Source of the DNA: Ensifer sp. LCM 4579
GTDB taxonomy: Bacteria > Pseudomonadota > Alphaproteobacteria > Rhizobiales > Rhizobiaceae
DNA: 38,546 bases
Assembly: GCF_001854885.1 (NCBI RefSeq)
Contig: NZ_MDDV01000002.1
Coordinates: 1 to 38,546, forward strand
Reading direction: 5' to 3'
Shown: in pieces, positions 1 to 8,837 of the stretch
How positions within the stretch are numbered: the stretch's first letter is position 1
Layout: the number at the start of each line of letters is the position of its first letter
Position numbers and translations under genes: made by a program
The notes under the pieces: generated by a model
What the model saw: the letters and a program-made list of their open reading frames with translations, nothing else
Told to the model about the DNA's origin: nothing
Database searches by the model: none

Positions 1-275
1 CTAGAGCCTTTCCGGGTTAAATGGAAACGATTCTGTTGGCTCAAGCGGAGCGGAATGTTTGCCCGGCTGGCGCGCGGCGTAGCCAAGCATACGGCCAAGC
101 CAGCCGGGCAAACAGGCCGCCCGCTTCAGCCAACCCGTAGGGCCGGGCATCTTTCCGCCAGGATCAGAGGCGATCGACTTGGCCGTACCTACGGGTACGA
201 CCTGCGGCAATCGCCTCTGCCCTGACGAAAACCTGCTCCGGCAGAATGTTTCCATTTAACCCGGAAAGGCTCTAG
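1..275. repeat. Nested palindromic element with 28-bp terminal inverted repeats (RIME/MITE-like)
   Basis: Bases 1-28 are the exact reverse complement of 248-275, and both ends finish in CTAG. Inside are two further cruciforms. In the first, 35-41 pairs with 128-134 and 57-70 pairs with 100-113 (14 bp perfect). In the second, 166-174 pairs with 210-218, with an inner CGTACC/GGTACG pair at 184-189 and 194-199. The open frames crossing it look like chance. Mosaic palindromic repeats (RIMEs, ABC repeats) are known from Sinorhizobium intergenic regions, but the long perfect terminal arms make this more MITE-like. The element starts at the window edge, so a left target duplication cannot be seen. 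Confidence 0.7.
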
Positions 276-295
276 TCTTCGCCGGCATCGCACTA

Positions 296-335
296 CGGCA
301 TCTTTGCGCGTCTTTTCAGGCGCGCAAAGATGCCG
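296..335. repeat. Perfect 15-bp hairpin between the palindromic element and the thioesterase gene
   Basis: Bases 296-310 and 321-335 are perfectly complementary around a 10-base loop. The arm contains the GCGCG core that recurs in other palindromes of this window (3027-3047, 10781-10800). There is no T-run on either side, so it looks like a dispersed palindromic repeat rather than a standard terminator. Confidence 0.6.
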
Positions 336-350
336 TGACTCTTTGAATCT

Positions 351-410
351 GCGCATCGGGCTGCGCACCACCCTTTCCGAAGATCGGACATGATTTTCGG
401 GCTGATGCGC
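351..410 (-). terminator. Imperfect hairpin directly after the thioesterase gene
   Basis: GCGCATC at 351-357 pairs with GATGCGC at 404-410, with partial pairing between. It lies immediately downstream of the minus-strand stop codon. A related sequence (CTGCGCATCG followed by CGATTTTCGGG) recurs near 1089-1128, so this is also a member of a dispersed intergenic repeat. No T-tract is seen; the terminator role is inferred from position only. Confidence 0.35.
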
Positions 411-892
411 TAGGAACCCGCCGCCCGGAAACGCTCCTCGAATTCCCGGCGCAGTTCCCGCCTGACCTCGGCAGCGCGGTGGCGGCGCTCCCTTGTGCCC
501 GGCTCGGGGGCATAGGGAGGCACGCTCGTCGGTCGCCCGTCGGCATCGACTGCAACCATCGTGAAATAGCAGGAATTGGTATGCCGTCTCTCGCCGGTGC
601 GGATATTCTCGGCCTCGACCCGGATGCCGACCTCCATCGACGTCCGCCCGGCATAGTTGATGGAGGCGCGAAAGTGGACCAGTTCGCCGACATGGATCGG
701 CTGGCGGAAGACGACCTGGTCGACCGAAAGGGTCACCGCATATTGTTTCGAGTAGCGCGAAGCACAGGAAAACGCCACCCGATCGAGGAGGTTGAGGAGC
801 GCCCCGCCATGAACCTTGCCGCTGAAGTTCGCCATGTCGGGCGTCATCAGCACGACCATCTCAAGCTGGCTCGAATCATGCATCTCGGCCAA
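410..892 (-). CDS. Acyl-CoA thioesterase, YciA/BACH hotdog family
   Basis: This 160-aa protein is a single hotdog domain that should hydrolyse acyl-CoA thioesters in the cytoplasm. Residues 23-40 hold the helix signature with N23, the HGG turn (28-30) and D37, as expected for the YciA/cytosolic acyl-CoA hydrolase family. The central strand region with TLSVDQVVFRQPIHVGE (54-70) is also typical. The last 35 residues are charged and arginine-rich, as in family members with a C-terminal helix. The start is a TTG at 892 with GGAGG five bases upstream; an ATG three codons later has a poorly spaced ribosome site. The gene stands alone, pointing away from the iron genes. The family is secure, the acyl substrate unknown. 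Confidence 0.88.
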   Translation of the reverse strand: MAEMHDSSQLEMVVLMTPDMANFSGKVHGGALLNLLDRVAFSCASRYSKQYAVTLSVDQVVFRQPIHVGELVHFRASINYAGRTSMEVGIRVEAENIRTGERRHTNSCYFTMVAVDADGRPTSVPPYAPEPGTRERRHRAAEVRRELRREFEERFRAAGS

Positions 893-1088
893 TTTCCCCT
901 CCGAATCCTGGCAGCGCCGCCGCTATTCTCAGCTTCGAGAGAATCCTCGCTTCCTGTCGATCGGTCAATCGCAGACGTCCCGTTCGTCCAAACCAAAAGC
1001 AGCTGGCTTTCGCCCGCCGCTTAGATAGCTCGCTGCTCGACAGCGTCGTGCGAGCTTTAGAACACAGAAACGGCGCCGTACGCTGAAG

Positions 1089-1135
1089 CTGCGCATCGAC
1101 CCCGAACGCCGTGTCCGATTTTCGGGATCGATGGG
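1089..1135. repeat. Copy of a dispersed CTGCGCATCG...CGATTTTCGGG intergenic motif
   Basis: This stretch just downstream of the iron-binding protein gene repeats the start and end motifs seen at 349-400 after the thioesterase gene. Both copies sit at the 3' ends of leftward genes, so the motif may be a 3'-end palindromic unit. The match is partial and was judged by eye. Confidence 0.4.
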
Positions 1136-1145
1136 AGATTGCGTC

Positions 1146-2189
1146 TCAATCTTGCGGACCTTCGTTGTAGCCCACCTTGTCGACCAGTTCCGACGCCTTC
1201 TTGCGGTTTGCCGCGATCTCGGCGAGCGGCAGCGTATCGGGCTTGATCGGTCCGAAGGACTTGACCACTTCGGATGGCTCGACGCCCGGCATGACCGGAT
1301 ATTCGAAGACCTGCTCGGCATAGATCTTCTGCGCTTCGCCCGAAGAGAGGAATTCCATCAGCTTGATCGCATTGTCTTTGTTCGGCGCGTTCTTGGCGAG
1401 CGCCATTCCGGAAATGTTCACATGCGTGCCGCGGTCCTGGGCATTCGGGAACAGGACCTTGATGGCGGATGCCCACTCCTTCTGCTCGGGCTCCCGCTCG
1501 TTGGTCATCATCAAGCCGACATAGTAGCTGTTGCCGAGCGCCAGGTCGCACTCGCCCGCGAAGATGGCCTTTGCCTGGCTGCGGTCGCTGCCGTCCGGCT
1601 TCCGGGCCAGGTTGTTCTTGAGGCCGGTCAGCCATGTTTCCGCCTCGGCCTCGCCGTGATGCGCGATCATGGAGGCGAACAGGCCGATATTGTAGGAATG
1701 CTGCCCGTCGCGGGTGCAGATCTTTCCCTTCCATTTCGGGTCTGCCAACTCCTCATAGGTGATGTCGTCCTGCGCCACGCGTTCCCTGGAGGCGTAGACG
1801 ACGCGGCCGCGGCTCGTCAGGCCGAACCAGTTGCCGTCCGGGTCGCGGAAATGCTCCGGGATGTCCTTGTTGATCGTCTCATTGACGACCGGCTGGGTCA
1901 CGCCTCCTTCCTTGGCCTCGGTCAGGCGGCTGATGTCGACCGTGAGGATGACATCCGCCGGCGAGTTCGCGCCTTCCGCCTGGATGCGCTCGACGAGGCC
2001 CTTGTCGAGAAAGAGGACATTGGTCGCAATGCCGGTTTCCTTCGTAAACGCATCCAGGAGCGGCTGGATCAGGTCCGGCTGGCGATAGGAATAGATGTTG
2101 ACCTCGCCCTCGGCACGGGCCGCGACCGAGAAGGCCAGGAAGGTCGCCGCCATCGACAGGGTGCCGATCAGCGCTTTAGAGACGTGCAT
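1146..2189 (-). CDS. fbpA: Periplasmic Fe3+-binding protein of an ABC transporter
   Basis: The 347-aa protein starts with a signal peptide (cleavage expected after the ARA near residue 26) followed by EGEVNIYSYRQ, the usual beginning of the FbpA/FutA ferric-binding family. The adjacent tyrosines Y222-Y223 in the GNSYYVGLM motif, together with Y35, match the phenolate ligands that hold ferric ion in this family. GGAG precedes the ATG at good spacing. It is transcribed divergently from the iron regulator rirA, which suggests it is an iron-repressed uptake component. No permease or ATPase gene is beside it; these must be elsewhere or lost. A near-match to the IRO pattern (TGA-N9-TTA instead of TCA) lies in its upstream region, too weak to list as a site. 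Confidence 0.9.
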   Translation of the reverse strand: MHVSKALIGTLSMAATFLAFSVAARAEGEVNIYSYRQPDLIQPLLDAFTKETGIATNVLFLDKGLVERIQAEGANSPADVILTVDISRLTEAKEGGVTQPVVNETINKDIPEHFRDPDGNWFGLTSRGRVVYASRERVAQDDITYEELADPKWKGKICTRDGQHSYNIGLFASMIAHHGEAEAETWLTGLKNNLARKPDGSDRSQAKAIFAGECDLALGNSYYVGLMMTNEREPEQKEWASAIKVLFPNAQDRGTHVNISGMALAKNAPNKDNAIKLMEFLSSGEAQKIYAEQVFEYPVMPGVEPSEVVKSFGPIKPDTLPLAEIAANRKKASELVDKVGYNEGPQD

Positions 2190-2306
2190 GGTGTTTCTCC
2201 ATTTCTTGCGTAAACTTAACTAATCCGATCATATTTGTTTACCGCGCCGGTCGAGGCAGTCAACCGGGAAAGGGTGAAGTTGACTGGGTTCGTATGTTTT
2301 TCCCTT

Positions 2307-2323
2307 TTTGGAATTGTTCCAAA
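2307..2323 (+). promoter_or_regulatory. Irr-type iron control element (ICE) upstream of rirA
   Basis: TTTGGAA-TTG-TTCCAAA is a perfect dyad with 7-bp arms and a 3-base centre. It differs from the Irr consensus TTTAGAA-N3-TTCTAAA by one symmetric change per arm. It overlaps the -35 box of the rirA promoter, the expected place for repression. Irr repression of rirA under low iron is known in Agrobacterium (established knowledge); that the same happens here is inferred. Confidence 0.75.
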
Positions 2324-2342
2324 CTGCAATCCGTCCTATATG
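2314..2342 (+). promoter_or_regulatory. Predicted rirA promoter
   Basis: A -35 box TTGTTC (2314-2319) is followed after 17 bases by TATATG (2337-2342). The gene starts at 2377, giving a leader of about 28 bases. The -35 box lies inside the ICE dyad. Confidence 0.55.
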
Positions 2343-2376
2343 ATGGGGAACCGAATTCTCGATTCCGGAGTGGACG

Positions 2377-2841
2377 ATGCGTCTGACGAAGCAAACGAAC
2401 TACGCGGTTCGCATGTTGATGTACTGCGCTGCGAACAGCGACAAGCTCAGCCGCATTCCCGAGATCGCCAAGGCCTACGGCGTTTCCGAGCTGTTCCTCT
2501 TCAAGATCCTGCAGCCGCTGACGAAGGCGGGGCTGGTTGAAACCGTGCGCGGGCGCAATGGCGGCGTAAGGCTGCCGAAGCCGGCGTCGGAGATCAGCCT
2601 CTTCGACGTCGTCAAGGTCACCGAGGACAGCTTTGCGATGGCGGAATGCTTCGAGGCTGGCGAAATCGAATGTCCCCTCGTCGACAGCTGCGGCCTCAAC
2701 GCCGCTTTGCGTAAAGCGCTGAATGCCTTCTTCGAAGTGCTTGAAGGCTATACGATCGACGATCTGGTCAAGGCCCGGCCGCAGATCCACTTCCTGCTGG
2801 GCATCGAGGAGCCGGCACGCCCGCAGACCTCGGCAGCCTAG
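2377..2841 (+). CDS. rirA: RirA, Rrf2-family Fe-S iron regulator
   Basis: The 154-aa protein is an Rrf2-type winged helix (residues 1-70) followed by the cluster-binding loop and a dimerisation helix. Cysteines C91, C99 and C105 stand where RirA binds its [4Fe-4S] cluster. The N-terminal MRLTKQTNYAVRMLMYCAAN segment and the following recognition helix are characteristic of rhizobial RirA. In Rhizobiaceae it represses iron-uptake genes when iron is plentiful; cluster loss at low iron relieves this. The start is fixed by the family N-terminus and a GGAG just upstream. It is divergent from the ferric-binding protein gene and upstream of the dpp operon. An Irr-type operator covers its promoter, so cross-regulation with Irr is likely. 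Confidence 0.96.
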   Translation: MRLTKQTNYAVRMLMYCAANSDKLSRIPEIAKAYGVSELFLFKILQPLTKAGLVETVRGRNGGVRLPKPASEISLFDVVKVTEDSFAMAECFEAGEIECPLVDSCGLNAALRKALNAFFEVLEGYTIDDLVKARPQIHFLLGIEEPARPQTSAA

Positions 2842-3189
2842 GCTTTTCGATAGGATTCGAGTGACATGGGGGCGGCTGTCGTACGCCTTCCCGGCGAAAG
2901 CGCTGTGCGTCCTTCAGGATGCCCGAAACGGGTTCTTCAATCCCTGCAGATTTCCGGCATTGATCCCGTGGGGGACCGCGTGGCAGAGAGTGCCCGAAGC
3001 GGCGGCTCGCGCCCATGAACGACTCTGCGCGTCTAATTAGGACGCGCGGCGCTGTAGCGTCCCCGCAGGCAACCTATGCGAGCGGACGCATTTAGAAATC
3101 GCATATTGCCGGCTATCTCTATTTGTGGAAGAATTTTTCGCCTAGACAAATTTCTGGGGCGACTTATTGCATTGCGACGGCAAATATCG
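2842..3189. other. Intergenic stretch between rirA and dppA
   Basis: No credible gene lies here. The only clear structure is the 7-bp-arm palindrome GCGCGTC/GACGCGC at 3027-3047. It is followed by GGCGCTGTAG, a sequence nearly repeated at 10793-10810 after the AI-2E gene. The dppA promoter must lie in the right-hand part, but no convincing -35/-10 pair was found by eye. Confidence 0.5.
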
Positions 3190-3215
3190 TTCCATCCGTT
3201 CTTGACCGGATGGAA
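3190..3215 (+). promoter_or_regulatory. Perfect hairpin 58 bases upstream of dppA
   Basis: TTCCATCCG (3190-3198) and CGGATGGAA (3207-3215) form a 9-bp stem with an 8-base loop. It ends 57 bases before the dppA start and may be part of the 5' untranslated leader or an operator. It is not followed by a T-run. dppA leaders are common targets of small RNAs in other bacteria, but nothing here proves that. Confidence 0.4.
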
Positions 3216-3272
3216 AATTTCTTGCCGCGTCGAAAATACGAGAACAAAAAAGCAAAACTGGGAAGCAAGCTC

Positions 3273-4868
3273 ATGAAAAAGCTCACGACTCTCTTCGCAG
3301 CGACGGCGCTTGCCACGCTGATGGCCGGTTCCGCCTGGTCGAAAACGTTCGTCTACTGCTCGGAAGGCTCGCCGGAGGGTTTTGACCCCGGCCTCTACAC
3401 GGCCGGTACGACGTTCGATGCCGCGGCGCATACCGTTTACAACCGCCTGTTGGAATTCAAGAAGGGCACCACGGAGACCGAGCCAGGCCTCGCCGAGAGC
3501 TGGACGATTTCCGATGACGGCCTCGAATACACCTTCAAGCTTCGCCCCGGCGTGAAATTCCAGACGACCGAATTCTTCACGCCGACCCGTGACCTGAATG
3601 CCGACGACGTGATCTTCTCGCTCGAGCGCCAGTGGAAGCCCGACCACCCGTGGCACGGCTATGTGTCCGGCGCGTCCTGGGAATACTTCTCCGGCATGGG
3701 CATGCCGGACCTGATCGAAGCGATCGAGAAGGTCGACGACATGACCGTCAAGATCAAGCTGAAGCGCAAGGAAGCGCCGTTCCTCGCCAATCTTGCCATG
3801 CCCTTCGCCTCGATCATGTCGAAGGAATATGCCGACAAGCTCGAAGCCGACGGCAAGATGAACCAGCTCAACCAGATGCCCTTGGGCACCGGCCCCTTTG
3901 CTTTCGTCGGCTATCAGCAGGATGCGGTCATCCGTTACAAGGCCCATCCGGACTACTGGGACGGCAAGCAGAAGATCGATGATCTGGTCTTCTCGATCAC
4001 CACCGACGCGGCTGTTCGCTATCAGAAGCTGAAGGCAGGCGAGTGCCACCTGATGCCCTATCCGAATGCGGCCGATGTCGAATCCATGAAGGCCGATCCG
4101 AACCTGAAGGTCATGGAGCAGGCCGGCCTCAACGTCGCCTATCTCGCCTATAACACGACCCAGGCGCCGTTCGACAAGGTCGAGGTCCGCAAGGCGCTGA
4201 ACAAGGCGATCAACAAGCAGGCGATCGTCGATGCCGTCTTCCAGGGCCAGGCGACGCCGGCGACGAACCCGATCCCGCCGACCATGTGGTCCTATAACGA
4301 CAATATCGAGGACGATACCTACGAGCCGGAAGTCGCGAAGAAGATGCTGGAGGATGCCGGCGTCACCAACCTGTCGATGAAGGTCTGGGCGATGCCGGTC
4401 GCACGGCCGTACATGTTGAACGCGCGCCGTGCCGCCGAACTGATGCAGGCCGACTTTGCCAAGATCGGCGTGAACGTCGAAATCGTCACCTACGAATGGG
4501 CCGAGTATCTTGAGAAGTCGAAGGACAAGAATCGCGACGGTGCGGTGATCCTGGGCTGGACAGGCGACAATGGCGACCCGGACAACTTCCTCGACACGCT
4601 GCTTGGTTGCGACGCGGTCGGCGGCAACAACCGCGCCCAGTGGTGCAATCAGGAATTCGACGACCTGGTGACGAAGGCGAAGGAAGCCTCCAGCGTCGAA
4701 GAGCGCACCAAGCTTTATGAAGACGCCCAGGTCGTATTCAAGCGCGAAGCCCCTTGGGCAACGCTCGACCATTCGCTGTCGATCGTGCCGATGCGCAAGA
4801 ATGTCGAAGGCTTCGTACAGAGTCCGCTGGGCGACTTTGCTTTCGACGGCGTTGATATTGTAGAGTAA
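3273..4868 (+). CDS. dppA: Dipeptide ABC transporter substrate-binding protein DppA
   Basis: This periplasmic solute-binding protein of the peptide/nickel family (SBP_bac_5) is 531 aa from the ATG at 3273. The start is chosen because it opens a classic signal peptide (KK, hydrophobic core, cleavage near AWSK) and has GGGAAG upstream; the frame stays open to 3123 but that part is not signal-like. The mature part begins KTFVYCSEGSPEGFDPGLYT, typical of DppA, and the four conserved transporter genes follow. In E. coli and rhizobia Dpp carries dipeptides and also delta-aminolevulinic acid or haem (established for relatives). Given the neighbouring rirA, haem or ALA transport is a reasonable but unproven possibility. 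Confidence 0.93.
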   Translation: MKKLTTLFAATALATLMAGSAWSKTFVYCSEGSPEGFDPGLYTAGTTFDAAAHTVYNRLLEFKKGTTETEPGLAESWTISDDGLEYTFKLRPGVKFQTTEFFTPTRDLNADDVIFSLERQWKPDHPWHGYVSGASWEYFSGMGMPDLIEAIEKVDDMTVKIKLKRKEAPFLANLAMPFASIMSKEYADKLEADGKMNQLNQMPLGTGPFAFVGYQQDAVIRYKAHPDYWDGKQKIDDLVFSITTDAAVRYQKLKAGECHLMPYPNAADVESMKADPNLKVMEQAGLNVAYLAYNTTQAPFDKVEVRKALNKAINKQAIVDAVFQGQATPATNPIPPTMWSYNDNIEDDTYEPEVAKKMLEDAGVTNLSMKVWAMPVARPYMLNARRAAELMQADFAKIGVNVEIVTYEWAEYLEKSKDKNRDGAVILGWTGDNGDPDNFLDTLLGCDAVGGNNRAQWCNQEFDDLVTKAKEASSVEERTKLYEDAQVVFKREAPWATLDHSLSIVPMRKNVEGFVQSPLGDFAFDGVDIVE

Positions 4869-4888
4869 TCTTAACAACCGACCCGAAG

Positions 4889-4928
4889 GAGGGCGTTTGC
4901 CGCCGGGCGAACGCCCCTCTTCCTTTTT
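4889..4928 (+). terminator. Hairpin plus T-run between dppA and dppB
   Basis: GGGCGTT (4891-4897) pairs with AACGCCC (4910-4916), with extra GC pairs in the loop, and is followed by CTCTTCCTTTTT. This has the form of an intrinsic terminator within the operon. It probably lets only part of transcription reach dppBCDF, so the binding protein is made in excess over the membrane complex, a common arrangement. Confidence 0.65.
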
Positions 4929-4982
4929 GCCCGGTGGCGCCGCTAGCTAGCGAGGCCGCGCACCATGGCATGAGGTTTGAAT

Positions 4983-5987
4983 ATGTTCCGATTCTTACTG
5001 GGGCGACTGGCGGTCCTGATTCCGACGTTCATCGGGGTCTCCATCATCGCCTTCTCCTTCATCCGTCTCCTTCCCGGCGACCCTGTGGCGCTGCTTTCGG
5101 GAGAGCGGGTCATGTCGCCGGAGCGGCATGCCGAAATATCCCACCAACTCGGCTTCGATCGGCCGATCGTCGTGCAGTATCTCGATTATCTTTGGGGCGT
5201 TGTGCGCGGCGATTTCGGCGTGTCGATCGTCACCAAGAGGCCGGTGATCGACCAGTTCTTCGAACTCTTCCCCGCGACGGTCGAACTGTCGATCTGCGCG
5301 ATCGTCTTTGCCATCGTTCTCGGCATTCCCGCGGGCGTGATCGCCGCAATCAAGCGCGGCTCGGTCATCGATCAGATCATCATGGGCACGGCGCTGGTCG
5401 GCTTCTCGATGCCGATCTTCTGGTGGGGCCTGCTGCTGATCATCGTCGTGTCCGGCATTTTGCAGTGGACTCCGGTCTCCGGCCGTATATCGCTCATGTT
5501 CTTCTTCCCGTCGGTCACCGGTTTCATGCTGATCGACTCCCTGTTGTCCGGGCAGGAGGGCGCGTTCCAGTCCGCCTTCAATCACCTCATCTTGCCGACG
5601 ATCGTGCTCGGTACCATTCCGCTTGCCGTCATCGCGCGCCAGACGCGCTCGGCGATGCTGGAGGTACTTTCCGAGGACTATGTGCGCACCGCCCGCGCGA
5701 AAGGGCTCTCCACCTTCCGGGTCGTCGGTGTCCACGCGCTGCGCAATGCCATGATTCCGGTCGTCACCACGATCGGCCTCCAGGTCGGCGTCATGCTGGC
5801 GGGGGCCATCCTGACGGAAACGATCTTCTCCTGGCCGGGAATCGGCAAATGGATGGTCGATTCCGTATTCCGGCGCGACTATGCCGTCATTCAGGGCGGG
5901 CTCTTGATCATCGCCGGCGTCATCATGCTGGTGAACCTCGCCGTGGATCTGCTCTACGGCCTTATCAACCCGCGCATCCGGCATTGA
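4983..5987 (+). CDS. dppB: Dipeptide ABC transporter permease DppB
   Basis: The 334-aa inner-membrane permease has an N-terminal TM helix (about residues 3-27), the periplasmic DPP_PRTP-like stretch with LPGDPV, and then the BPD_transp_1 core. The EAA loop that contacts the ATPases is visible as VRTARAKGLS followed by the conserved HALRNAMIPV. The ATG at 4983 is preferred over the TTG two codons earlier, because GAGG lies seven bases before it. It is separated from dppA by a hairpin and from dppC by 10 bases. Together with DppC it forms the transmembrane channel. Confidence 0.93.
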   Translation: MFRFLLGRLAVLIPTFIGVSIIAFSFIRLLPGDPVALLSGERVMSPERHAEISHQLGFDRPIVVQYLDYLWGVVRGDFGVSIVTKRPVIDQFFELFPATVELSICAIVFAIVLGIPAGVIAAIKRGSVIDQIIMGTALVGFSMPIFWWGLLLIIVVSGILQWTPVSGRISLMFFFPSVTGFMLIDSLLSGQEGAFQSAFNHLILPTIVLGTIPLAVIARQTRSAMLEVLSEDYVRTARAKGLSTFRVVGVHALRNAMIPVVTTIGLQVGVMLAGAILTETIFSWPGIGKWMVDSVFRRDYAVIQGGLLIIAGVIMLVNLAVDLLYGLINPRIRH

Positions 5988-5997
5988 GGAGGACGAT

Positions 5998-6906
<909 letters not shown>

Positions 6907-6907
6907 C

Positions 6908-7762
6908 ATGGCGCTTCTCGAAATTGAAAACCTTGTCGTCGAATTCCAGACGGCTTCGGGCCCGTTCCGGGCGGTCGACGGCGTGTCGCTCAAGGTCCAT
7001 GAGCGCGAGGTGCTGGCGATCGTCGGGGAGTCCGGGTCGGGCAAATCCGTCTCCATGCTGGCTGCAATGGGGCTTCTGCCTTGGACCGCGAATGTCACGG
7101 CGGACAAGCTCACCTTCGATGGGCGGGATCTTCTGACCATGTCGGCCGCCGACCGGCGCAAGATCATCGGCAAGGAGATCGCGATGATTTTCCAGGAGCC
7201 GATCGCGAGCCTCAATCCGTGCTTCGCGGTCGGTTTCCAGATCGAGGAAGTGCTGCGCATCCATATGCGGCTCGACCGGGCGGCGCGGCGCAAACGGGCC
7301 ATCGAGCTCTTCGAGGCGGTCGGCATCCCCGATCCGGCCGAGCGCCTCGGCCATTTCCCGCACCAGATGTCGGGCGGCCAGTGCCAGCGCGTGATGATCG
7401 CGATCGCGCTTGCCTGCAATCCGAAGCTCCTGATCGCCGATGAGCCGACGACGGCACTGGACGTGACGATCCAGAAGCAAATTCTCGATCTTTTGATGAG
7501 GCTGCAGGCGAAGCACGGCATGGGTCTCATCATGATCACCCACAATATGGGAGTCGTGGCGGAGACGGCGGATCGCGTCGTCGTACAATACAAGGGCCGC
7601 AAGATCGAAGAGGCGGACGTGCTGTCGCTGTTCGAATCGCCAAAGAGCAATTACACGCGCGCGCTGCTTGCGGCGCTCCCCGAAAACGCGACGGGCGACC
7701 GGCTGCCGACGATCTCCGAACTGTTCAACGATCAGCAGATTCTCGAGGGAGCCGCGCGATGA
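6908..7762 (+). CDS. dppD: Dipeptide ABC transporter ATP-binding protein DppD
   Basis: This 284-aa cytoplasmic ATPase has Walker A GESGSGKS (40-47), the signature MSGGQCQR and Walker B LLIADEPTTALD. It is shorter than the usual Opp/Dpp D subunits (about 320-340 aa) and lacks their C-terminal cysteine-containing tail. It overlaps dppF by four bases (ATGA), indicating translational coupling. With DppF it would form the heterodimer that powers uptake. Confidence 0.93.
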   Translation: MALLEIENLVVEFQTASGPFRAVDGVSLKVHEREVLAIVGESGSGKSVSMLAAMGLLPWTANVTADKLTFDGRDLLTMSAADRRKIIGKEIAMIFQEPIASLNPCFAVGFQIEEVLRIHMRLDRAARRKRAIELFEAVGIPDPAERLGHFPHQMSGGQCQRVMIAIALACNPKLLIADEPTTALDVTIQKQILDLLMRLQAKHGMGLIMITHNMGVVAETADRVVVQYKGRKIEEADVLSLFESPKSNYTRALLAALPENATGDRLPTISELFNDQQILEGAAR

Positions 7763-8586
7763 CCCATGTTCTCGAAGCCCGGAATCTCGTGCGCGACTAT
7801 CATGTGCCCGGCAGCCTTTTCCGCAAGGCGCGCACCGTTCACGCGCTGAAGGGCGTCAGCTTCACGCTCGATGAAGGCAAGACGCTTGCGATCGTCGGCG
7901 AAAGCGGCTGCGGCAAGTCGACGCTCGGGCGCATCCTCACGCTGATCGATCCGGCAACGGCCGGTGAGCTGCTGATCGACGGTCGCAAGGTCGACATCGC
8001 CCGGGAGAGGCTGACGTCGGAGATGCGCCGCAAGGTGCAGATCATTTTCCAGAACCCGTATGGCTCCTTGAATCCGCGCCAGAAGATCGGCGATATCCTG
8101 ACCGAGCCGCTCGTCATCAATACCAAGGTGCCGGCAAACGAGCGCCGCGACCGGGCGATGGCCATGCTCAAGAAGGTCGGTCTCGAGGAGAAGCACTATA
8201 ATCGCTATCCGCATATGTTCTCCGGCGGGCAGCGGCAGCGCGTCGCCATCGCCCGCGCTCTCATGCTCAACCCGAAGCTTCTGGTACTGGACGAACCGGT
8301 GTCGGCGCTGGATCTTTCAGTCCAGGCGCAGGTCCTGAACCTGCTTGCGGACCTGCAGGATGAATTCCAGCTCACCTACGTCTTCATCAGCCATGACCTG
8401 TCGGTGGTGCGCTACATCGCCGATGACGTGATGGTGATGTATTTCGGTGAGGCGGTGGAATATGGCAGCCGCGACGCCGTGTTTTCCAACCCGCAGCACA
8501 GCTATACGAAGACATTGTTTGCGGCCACGCCGCGCGCCGACGTGGCCAGCATCAAGGCGCGGCTTGCGCGCAAGAATGCGGCCTGA
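7759..8586 (+). CDS. dppF: Dipeptide ABC transporter ATP-binding protein DppF
   Basis: The 275-aa partner ATPase carries Walker A GESGCGKS (47-54), signature FSGGQRQR and Walker B LLVLDEPVSALD, followed by the H-loop FISHDLSVV. The GLEEKHYNRYPHMFSGGQ stretch is typical of DppF/OppF. Its start overlaps the dppD stop. The C-terminus ends shortly after the regulatory extension, slightly shorter than the family average. Confidence 0.93.
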   Translation: MTHVLEARNLVRDYHVPGSLFRKARTVHALKGVSFTLDEGKTLAIVGESGCGKSTLGRILTLIDPATAGELLIDGRKVDIARERLTSEMRRKVQIIFQNPYGSLNPRQKIGDILTEPLVINTKVPANERRDRAMAMLKKVGLEEKHYNRYPHMFSGGQRQRVAIARALMLNPKLLVLDEPVSALDLSVQAQVLNLLADLQDEFQLTYVFISHDLSVVRYIADDVMVMYFGEAVEYGSRDAVFSNPQHSYTKTLFAATPRADVASIKARLARKNAA

Positions 8587-8609
8587 GCCACGCTTCATTT
8601 CGACCGGAG

Positions 8610-8638
8610 GGGAGGCAACTTCTTGGAGTTCTCCTCCC
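8610..8638 (+). terminator. Hairpin after dppF
   Basis: GGGAGG (8610-8615) pairs with CCTCCC (8633-8638), with a second AACT/AGTT pair inside. It lies 24 bases past the dppF stop and probably ends the operon, although no clear T-run follows. Confidence 0.4.
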
Positions 8639-8837
8639 GATCATGTAGAGCTTCGCCGCCGCGACCGCATGTCCTTTTGAATCGACCGCGAGTCGAGGAG
8701 GAGGGCATGCCGCGATTGTAGTGCTGCCGCACCCTTGCGCGTCCGATCAACGGTATGACGCCAGTGAAAAGGCCCTGCGGCGGCCAACCATTCCCGGCCG
8801 GCATATTCCTGCCCGGCCCAACATCAGGATGAGGATT

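Noticed and set aside
1..409. Several open frames of 60-125 codons across the left-end palindromes
   Set aside because: They cross inverted repeats, have no ribosome sites and no family character.
2190..2260. RirA IRO box before the Fe3+-binding protein gene
   Set aside because: Best match is TGA-N9-TTA, one base off, too weak to list.
3123..3272. Longer start for dppA
   Set aside because: The added residues do not look like a signal peptide, while the ATG at 3273 begins a classic one with a ribosome site.
3033..4877. 614-codon open frame opposite dppA
   Set aside because: It is a high-GC shadow of a clearly coding gene; same for the long frames opposite dppB, dppC and the FAH gene.
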